A DNA stretch of 10,961 nucleotides from Alphaproteobacteria bacterium UBA2784. GTDB lineage: Bacteria; Pseudomonadota; Alphaproteobacteria; Micropepsales; Micropepsaceae. Where the stretch lies: contig DEIC01000110.1 of assembly GCA_002352285.1 (NCBI GenBank), forward strand, positions 6,592 through 17,552. Reading direction: 5' to 3'. The translations under genes and the position numbers were made by a program. Of the stretch, positions 6,692 through 10,961 are shown piece after piece (position 1 is the first letter of the stretch; every line of letters starts with the position of its first letter). The notes below the pieces were generated by a model that was not told the origin of the DNA, made no database searches, and worked only from the letters and a program-made list of their open reading frames with translations.

Positions 6692-7276
6692 ATGGCGCTT
6701 CTCAATTCGCCCAAAACCTATGGCGCGGTTGCCAAGCTGCTGCACTGGCTGATCGCGCTTGCCATTATCGGCATGCTGGCAGCCGGCAAGTACATGACCG
6801 ATCTTGAAATCGGGCAGGACCGGTTTGATCTGACCCAGCTGCACAAAAGCATCGGGCTCACCATTCTGGGGCTCACCGTGCTGCGCATCCTGTGGCGGCT
6901 GGTGAACCGCCAGCCCGCGCTTCCGGCCCATATGGGCGCGCTGGAGCGGCTGGCGGCCAAGGGCACGCATCTTGTGTTCTATTTCCTGATGCTGGCCATT
7001 CCGCTCTCCGGCTGGGCGCTGGCGTCAGCGTCAAAATACAACATCCCGACGGTCTATTTCGGCACGGTGGAAGTGCCGCATCTTCCCTATATCAGCACGC
7101 TGCCGCGCGACGAGAAGAAGGATGCAGAAGACATCGCCGAGGATGCGCACGAGATGCTGGCCAATCTGATGATCGTGCTCCTTGCTCTCCATATTGCCGC
7201 CGCATTGAAGCATCATGTGTGGGACCGGGACGATGTGCTGACCCGCATGCTGCCCTTCCGCCGGCATCAGGAATGA
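6692..7276 (+). CDS. Cytochrome b561 family di-haem membrane protein
   Basis: A 194-residue, four-helix inner-membrane cytochrome of the bacterial b561/YceJ/CybB type, which usually oxidises quinol or passes electrons at the membrane. Helices lie at about 14-33, 52-70, 92-112 and 153-173. The four expected haem-ligand histidines are in place: H18 (KLLHWL), H51 (QLHKSIG), H153 (DAHEML) and H167 (LALHIAA), two near each membrane face. The loop between helices 3 and 4 (about 113-152) is rather long and charged (RDEKKDAEDIAED), which would lie in the periplasm next to the YceI proteins. The gene begins 4 nt after the first yceI stop and its own stop overlaps an ATG of the second yceI (ATGA), so all three are likely co-translated. 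Homologous pairing with yceI is known from E. coli yceJ-yceI. Confidence 0.93.
   Translation: MALLNSPKTYGAVAKLLHWLIALAIIGMLAAGKYMTDLEIGQDRFDLTQLHKSIGLTILGLTVLRILWRLVNRQPALPAHMGALERLAAKGTHLVFYFLMLAIPLSGWALASASKYNIPTVYFGTVEVPHLPYISTLPRDEKKDAEDIAEDAHEMLANLMIVLLALHIAAALKHHVWDRDDVLTRMLPFRRHQE
7269..7272 (+). promoter_or_regulatory. Shine-Dalgarno deciding the second yceI start
   Basis: AGGA abuts the ATG at 7273, too close to serve it, and is 9 nt from the ATG at 7282. It therefore favours 7282 as the start of the second YceI protein. Confidence 0.5.
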
Positions 7277-7281
7277 ACAGG

Positions 7282-7848
7282 ATGAACAGAACCCTTTGCC
7301 GCTTTGCCGTCGGCGCCGCCCTTGCGCTGGGGCTTTCTGCGCCTTCTCTTGCCGCCAGCTGGACTGTTGATGCTGCCCAAAGCTCGCTCGGCTTTGAAGC
7401 GTCGATGAACAATACCGGGTTCCAGGGCCGGTTTGAGGATTGGCGCGCCGAGATCAGCTTTGATCCGGCCGACCTTTCTGCGGCGAAGGCCAGCGTGACC
7501 ATCAACATGAGTTCGGCGCGCACGGGCGATGCGACACGCGATGCGGCGCTGCCAAATGGCGACTGGTTTGATGTGTCCGGTTTTGCCGAGGCGACGTTCG
7601 AGACGACCGCGTTTCGCGCGATGGGCGGCGATGCCTATGAGGCCGATGGAATCCTGACGCTGCGTGGCGTCGCCAAGCCCGTCACGCTGCCCTTTACGCT
7701 GACGATTGCCGATGGTGTGGCGGTGATGGATGGCGCCGTCACCCTCAATCGCGGTGACTTCGGGGTCGGACAGGGCGAGTTCACGGGCGATACGCCAGTC
7801 GCCCTTGCTGTGAAGGTCGTGGTCCACATCAAGGCGACGGCGCAATAG
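7282..7848 (+). CDS. YceI-family protein, secreted (periplasmic)
   Basis: A 188-residue exported YceI-family protein. The signal peptide MNRTLCRFAVGAALALGLSA ends at PSLA, with likely cleavage after Ala24, and there is no lipobox cysteine, so it should be soluble in the periplasm. The domain covers about 26-186: SWTVDAAQSSLGFEASMNNT (26-45), GRFEDWRAEISFDP (49-62), INMSSARTGDATRDAALPNG (74-93) followed by DWFDVSGF (94-101), DGILTLRGVAKPVTLPFTL (122-140) and LNRGDFGVGQGEF (155-167). Two starts are possible. ATG 7273 overlaps the b561 stop (ATGA) but has no spaced Shine-Dalgarno. ATG 7282 has AGGA at 7269-7272 with 9-nt spacing and is preferred; the difference is three residues. It ends 1 nt from the convergent antiporter stop. 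It is clearly diverged from the first YceI in this operon, so this is not a recent duplication. Confidence 0.92.
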   Translation: MNRTLCRFAVGAALALGLSAPSLAASWTVDAAQSSLGFEASMNNTGFQGRFEDWRAEISFDPADLSAAKASVTINMSSARTGDATRDAALPNGDWFDVSGFAEATFETTAFRAMGGDAYEADGILTLRGVAKPVTLPFTLTIADGVAVMDGAVTLNRGDFGVGQGEFTGDTPVALAVKVVVHIKATAQ

Positions 7849-7849
7849 G

Positions 7850-9580
7850 CTAAAGCGGATCGTGCGCGTGGGCGGCCATTTCCTTCAGGCGCTGCGCCGC
7901 GATGCGGCTTGATATTTCACCCGCGGGCAGGCCGAGGCCGGCAAGCACCTGGCCCGCCAGCGCATAGCTGCCTTCAACGGCCTCTGGCACCACCTCGTTG
8001 ACGCCCAGCTTGCGCAGATGGCCCGCATGCGGCCAATCCTTGGCGCGTGCAAAGATTGGCGCGTCCGGCCATTCCGCCTTGACCGCGCGCACCATGCGCT
8101 CGGCCATCTGCGGATTGGCGACGGTGACGATGAAGGCGGGCGCGCGATTTGCGCCCGCGCGCAGCAGCACATCCTTGCGGCTTGAATCGCCAAAGAACAC
8201 GGGCAGGCCCTCGCGCCGCGCGGCGGCGACAGCCACCGGGTCGGTGTCGAGCGCAAGCCAGGGCAGGTTTTCGGTCTCCAGCACTTCAGCAATGGTGCGG
8301 CCGACGCGGCCAAAACCGCCGATGATGATCTGGCCATCGCGGTCGGCCGCGTTGCGGGGGAGCGCATGGCCCCTGCCCTCGATCCATGCGGCCGCCTTCC
8401 GGCCCGCAAGATCCATCAGGGGCACCAGCGCCATGCCCAGCACGGTTACGGCAACCAGCACCTGGGCAAATGCATCCGGCAGAAGTCCCGACGCTGCGCC
8501 TGCGGCCGCAATCACCAGCGTGAATTCACCGGCATGCGCGAGCAGGAACGCGGTCTCTGCCGCCACCGCCTTGCCGCGGCCAAACGAAAGCCCAAGGCCG
8601 AATACAATCGCCCCCTTGACTGCCATCAGCACGGCAAGGCCGGCAACAATGGCCAGTGCATGTTCGATCAGGATCGCGGGATCAATCGACATGCCAATGG
8701 TGACAAAGAAAAGACCCAGCAGCAGGCCTTTGAAGGGTTCGATGTCGGCCTCGATCTGATGGCGGAACTCGCTGGTTGAAAGAAGAAGCCCGGCCAGAAA
8801 GGCGCCCAAGGCAGTTGAAAGCCCGGCGACACCGGAGGCCGCCGCCGCCCCCATGACGACCAGCAGCGTGAGTGCAACCAGCAATTCGTGACTTCCGGCG
8901 CGCGCCGCGCTGCGCATCAGCGGCACGGCTGCCCAGCGTGTCACCAGCACGATACCCAGAATGGCGCTCATGCCGTAGATCACGACATCGCTGAACCGTG
9001 CGACCGGACCGGAGGCTGCGCCCAGAATGCCCGCCAGAAACAGGATGGGCACCACCATCAGATCCTGCATCAGCAGCGTTGCAAACGAAGCCTGACCGGC
9101 GGGCGTTGCAAAACGGTGCTGGCTTACAAGCAATTGCATCGCCACCGCCGTTGACGACAAGGCTGCCGCCAGCCCCGCCACCAATGAGGCTTCAAATCCC
9201 AGACCGGTCTGCATCAAGAGGAAGGTCAAGGCGCAGGCTGTCAGCCCCACCTGCAGGCCGCCCATGCCGAACACGAGGCGGCGCAGCGCCCACAGGCGCT
9301 CCATGGAGAGTTCAAGCCCGATGGCAAAGAGCAGGAAGATGATGCCGAGCGCCCCCAGCCCGCTGATCTCACCTGCATCGGTAATCGTGACATGGGAAAG
9401 CCAGCTGTGTGTTCCGGCCAGCGCGCCCAGCCCGTGCGGACCGACGGCAAATCCGGCCAGCATGAAGCCAAGGACCGGGTTCACCCGCACGCGCCGCAAC
9501 AGCGGCACCGCAACACCTGCGGCGGCCAGATAGACCATGGCATCCTTGAATGCTGCCAGTTCCCCTGCGCCTGCCGCCAC
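7850..9580 (-). CDS. Kef-type monovalent cation:proton antiporter (CPA2) with TrkA-N domain
   Basis: A 576-residue inner-membrane protein with two parts. Residues about 12-390 are a hydrophobic Na+/H+-exchanger domain of some 12-13 helices, including the ion-site motif FATLLMQDLMVVP (166-178; Gln172-Asp173), GLSTALGAFLAGLLL (253-267), LFFVTIGMSID (290-300) and LLAHAGEF (346-353). Residues about 414-535 are a cytosolic Rossmann NAD-binding RCK/TrkA-N domain: GQIIIGGFGRVGRTIAEVL (416-434), acidic Asp445 ending strand 2, and FFGDSSRKDVL (462-472). The overall plan matches KefB/KefC K+ efflux systems, in which nucleotide or glutathione adducts gate the channel; glutathione control here is not shown. 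A GTG start at 9580 is chosen over GTG 9595 because AGGAAGG lies 3 nt upstream and the resulting N-terminus (MAAGAGELAAFKDAM) fits the family. It lies 83 nt downstream of the K+-channel gene, probably in the same operon. Confidence 0.93.
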   Translation of the reverse strand: MAAGAGELAAFKDAMVYLAAAGVAVPLLRRVRVNPVLGFMLAGFAVGPHGLGALAGTHSWLSHVTITDAGEISGLGALGIIFLLFAIGLELSMERLWALRRLVFGMGGLQVGLTACALTFLLMQTGLGFEASLVAGLAAALSSTAVAMQLLVSQHRFATPAGQASFATLLMQDLMVVPILFLAGILGAASGPVARFSDVVIYGMSAILGIVLVTRWAAVPLMRSAARAGSHELLVALTLLVVMGAAAASGVAGLSTALGAFLAGLLLSTSEFRHQIEADIEPFKGLLLGLFFVTIGMSIDPAILIEHALAIVAGLAVLMAVKGAIVFGLGLSFGRGKAVAAETAFLLAHAGEFTLVIAAAGAASGLLPDAFAQVLVAVTVLGMALVPLMDLAGRKAAAWIEGRGHALPRNAADRDGQIIIGGFGRVGRTIAEVLETENLPWLALDTDPVAVAAARREGLPVFFGDSSRKDVLLRAGANRAPAFIVTVANPQMAERMVRAVKAEWPDAPIFARAKDWPHAGHLRKLGVNEVVPEAVEGSYALAGQVLAGLGLPAGEISSRIAAQRLKEMAAHAHDPL

Positions 9581-9583
9581 GAC

Positions 9584-9590
9584 CCTTCCT
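9584..9590 (-). promoter_or_regulatory. Shine-Dalgarno deciding the antiporter start
   Basis: The minus strand reads AGGAAGG at 9590-9584, 3 nt before the GTG at 9580 (6 nt if counted from AGGA). The alternative GTG at 9595 has no such site upstream, so the shorter reading is preferred. Confidence 0.6.
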
Positions 9591-9606
9591 TTCACGCAAA
9601 TCAGTT

Positions 9607-9627
9607 GCGATCAGGGTAATTGATCGC
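9607..9627 (-). repeat. Inverted repeat upstream of the antiporter start
   Basis: GCGATCA and TGATCGC form perfect 7-bp arms around the 7-nt spacer GGGTAAT. The centre is about 37 nt before the antiporter GTG, with no T-run after it in the direction of transcription. It could be an operator half-site pair or a small mRNA hairpin affecting translation of the antiporter. It is not a standard intrinsic terminator. Confidence 0.4.
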
Positions 9628-9634
9628 GTCTGAT

Positions 9635-9657
9635 GTGCAAGAAGATGCGCCTTGCAC
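9635..9657 (-). repeat. Inverted repeat just after the K+-channel stop
   Basis: GTGCAAG and CTTGCAC form perfect 7-bp arms around 9 nt, starting 6 nt after the channel stop codon in the direction of transcription. No T-tract follows, so it is at best a weak terminator, an mRNA-stabilising hairpin or a protein site. Its position between two co-directed genes could lower antiporter expression relative to the channel. Confidence 0.4.
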
Positions 9658-9663
9658 GCGGTG

Positions 9664-10875
9664 TCAGGAGGTGTGGTGCTGCAACTCCTCGGCTGCGATA
9701 TCGCCACGGACGGGATGGGGTTTGCCTTCGCTCGCGGCGCGCGCAATCAAGGGGGCGATGCCGGGCCTGCGCTTCATCAGCTGCCCGAAGTCGGCGGCGT
9801 CGAGCACCAGCAATTCACAGCGGATGATGGCGCGCGCCGTGCCGCCGCGGCGCACCGGCGCCAGCAGAGACATTTCGCCAAAGAAATCGCCGTCGCTGAG
9901 CGTGACGTTACCGTCGGGCAGTGTCAGCTCCACTTCACCTGACTGGATGAAGTACATGCTGTCTGCCTCGTCGCCTGACATGGTGATGAGTTCACCCGCA
10001 CGCACATTGCGCGCCCGCAGGATCTGCGTGATCTCGGCAACGGCGGTTGCATCAAGATCGCGGAACAGCGGCACTTTGGCCACCATGCCCCAGGTCACCA
10101 CAAAGTCGCGGCGGCGGATTTCGTTGAGATAGCCGGTTGAGATGATGCCCACCGGCAGCGCAATCAGCCACACGCCCAGGATCATCGTGATGCCGCCGAG
10201 CACCTTGCCCAAGGCTGTCACCGGCACAGCATCGCCATAGCCTACGGTCGTCAGCGTGGTGAGCGCCCACCACAGCGCATCGGGAATGGTGCCGAAGACC
10301 TCCGGCTGCGTGTGCCCCTCGATCAGATACATGAGGGAAGCCATCACGAAGGCGGCCCCCAGCACGATGATGAGCGCACCGACAAGCCCGCGCTTTTCGG
10401 CACCCACCACACGGCCCAGCGTTGCCAGAACCGGCGAGAAACGCGCGAGTTTGAGAAGCCAGATGACCCGGAAGATGCGCAGGAAGCGCGTATCGACGGC
10501 CAGCAACGATGCAAACCAGAAGGGCACAATGACGGCGAGGTCGATCAGCATCGCAGGCCGCAAGGCAAACCACAGACGGCCCTTTATCGGCCCGCGCGCG
10601 CGCACGGGCGGATGCTCCACCGCAACCCACAGGCGCAGGAGATATTCGGCCGTGAACAGGCTGATCGAGATGTCATCGAATACGACGAAGAAGCCGTGCC
10701 AGGCAGCAGCGATGGCGGGCACCGTTTCAAGCGCGACTGCCGCAACATTCGCCAGAATGAGGGCTGCCATCGCCCATTCAAAAATGCGCGTCGCCCAGTC
10801 GTCGTGACGGCCGCTTTCGAGAATGATGTAAAGGCGCTGGCGCCAGCTGCGCTCGATGTTGGGCGCCTGCTGCAT
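9664..10875 (-). CDS. Voltage-gated-type K+ channel with cyclic-nucleotide-binding domain (MloK1-like layout)
   Basis: A 403-residue inner-membrane channel subunit, expected to be a tetramer. Segments in order: S1 (about 31-50), S2 (62-84), S3 (107-126), S4 (130-146) with basic residues at every third position (R130, R133, R136, then K142, R145), S5 (163-187), pore helix and filter TTVGYGD (209-215), which is the K+-selective signature, and S6 (222-248). After a short linker the cyclic-nucleotide-binding domain spans about 268-368, with GDEADSMYFIQSGEVEL (301-317) and the phosphate-binding cassette FFGEMSLLAPVRRGGTARAI (331-350). Arg343 sits where the cAMP-phosphate-contacting arginine lies in PKA and MloK1 (R-x-x-T). 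Length and order match bacterial CNG/HCN-like channels. The start overlaps the preceding stop as TGATG, with GGGAG 10 nt upstream. Cyclic AMP gating is an inference from the intact cassette. Confidence 0.94.
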   Translation of the reverse strand: MQQAPNIERSWRQRLYIILESGRHDDWATRIFEWAMAALILANVAAVALETVPAIAAAWHGFFVVFDDISISLFTAEYLLRLWVAVEHPPVRARGPIKGRLWFALRPAMLIDLAVIVPFWFASLLAVDTRFLRIFRVIWLLKLARFSPVLATLGRVVGAEKRGLVGALIIVLGAAFVMASLMYLIEGHTQPEVFGTIPDALWWALTTLTTVGYGDAVPVTALGKVLGGITMILGVWLIALPVGIISTGYLNEIRRRDFVVTWGMVAKVPLFRDLDATAVAEITQILRARNVRAGELITMSGDEADSMYFIQSGEVELTLPDGNVTLSDGDFFGEMSLLAPVRRGGTARAIIRCELLVLDAADFGQLMKRRPGIAPLIARAASEGKPHPVRGDIAAEELQHHTS

Positions 10876-10961
10876 CAGCCAGGAACTCCCGCCAGGTGGG
10901 CCTTGAGTGCAGCCAGCGCCTCGCTGGCACGCGCGCCATCGGGGCCGCCGGCCTGCGCCAT
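10875..10961 (-). CDS. C-terminal end of an unidentified gene upstream of the K+ channel (partial)
   Basis: Reading leftward from the right edge, one frame stays open for 28 codons and stops with TGA at 10877-10875, overlapping the channel ATG by one base (TGATG). The peptide ends AALKAHLAGVPG and is rich in Ala, Leu and charged residues, like an amphipathic C-terminal helix. I do not recognise the family. The last three bases of the window read as ATG on this strand, but an internal methionine of a longer protein is far more likely than a 28-residue gene. The tight stop/start overlap with correct reading frame is the main evidence that this is coding, and it implies coupling to the channel gene. 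Confidence 0.55.
   Translation of the reverse strand: MAQAGGPDGARASEALAALKAHLAGVPG

Noticed and set aside
6892..7281. In-frame upstream extension of the second YceI protein to 318 residues
   Set aside because: It lies inside the cytochrome b561 gene in another frame and would put a signal peptide in mid-protein. The ATG at 7282 (or 7273) just before the signal peptide is the real start.
9581..9663. Intrinsic terminator between channel and antiporter
   Set aside because: Two inverted repeats are present but neither is GC-clustered or followed by a T-tract on the transcribed strand. They are recorded as repeats instead.

Overview
The window looks like a chromosomal segment of a GC-rich Alphaproteobacterium. 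This is inferred from codon usage strongly biased to G/C at third positions, the gene families present, and their compact, overlapping arrangement. It holds ten recognisable protein genes and one unidentified gene end. I see no rRNA, tRNA, CRISPR array, insertion sequence or sign of recent transfer. Base composition and codon use look even throughout, and no stretch longer than 100 bases lacks a gene.

Left part (1-4084 plus the gene to 5964). A histone-deacetylase-superfamily gene runs leftward off the edge. A membrane-anchored alpha/beta hydrolase (770-1915, +) diverges from it. The hydrolase meets a minus-strand cluster tail to tail. In transcription order that cluster is a long acyl-CoA dehydrogenase of the ~600-residue type (5964-4156), a metallo-beta-lactamase-fold hydrolase (4084-3008), a glutathione S-transferase-like protein (2977-2366) and a GNAT acetyltransferase (2363-1905). 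Gaps are 71, 30 and 2 nt, so this reads as one operon concerned with acyl-CoA oxidation, thioester or lactone hydrolysis and detoxification. The actual substrate cannot be read from the sequence.

Middle part (6061-7848, +). A compact three-gene operon encodes a YceI-family probable lipoprotein, a cytochrome b561 and a second YceI protein with an ordinary signal peptide. The genes are 4 nt apart or overlapping. The family link (yceJ-yceI in E. coli) suggests lipid or isoprenoid-quinone binding in the periplasm next to a quinol-linked b-type cytochrome. Having YceI paralogues on both sides, probably in different locations, is the more notable point.

Right part (7850-10961, -). In transcription order: the last 28 codons of an unidentified gene, a six-transmembrane voltage-gated K+ channel with a C-terminal cyclic-nucleotide-binding domain, and a Kef-type CPA2 cation:proton antiporter with a C-terminal NAD-binding RCK/TrkA-N domain. 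The channel start overlaps the preceding stop (TGATG). The 83 nt between channel and antiporter carry two short inverted repeats. This is a plausible K+ homeostasis module with a cyclic-nucleotide-gated pathway and a nucleotide-gated antiporter.

Overall this is an ordinary housekeeping and accessory-metabolism region. I found no evidence for a wholly new system. The items most worth a second look are the channel/antiporter pairing with its structured intercistronic region and the YceI-b561-YceI sandwich.
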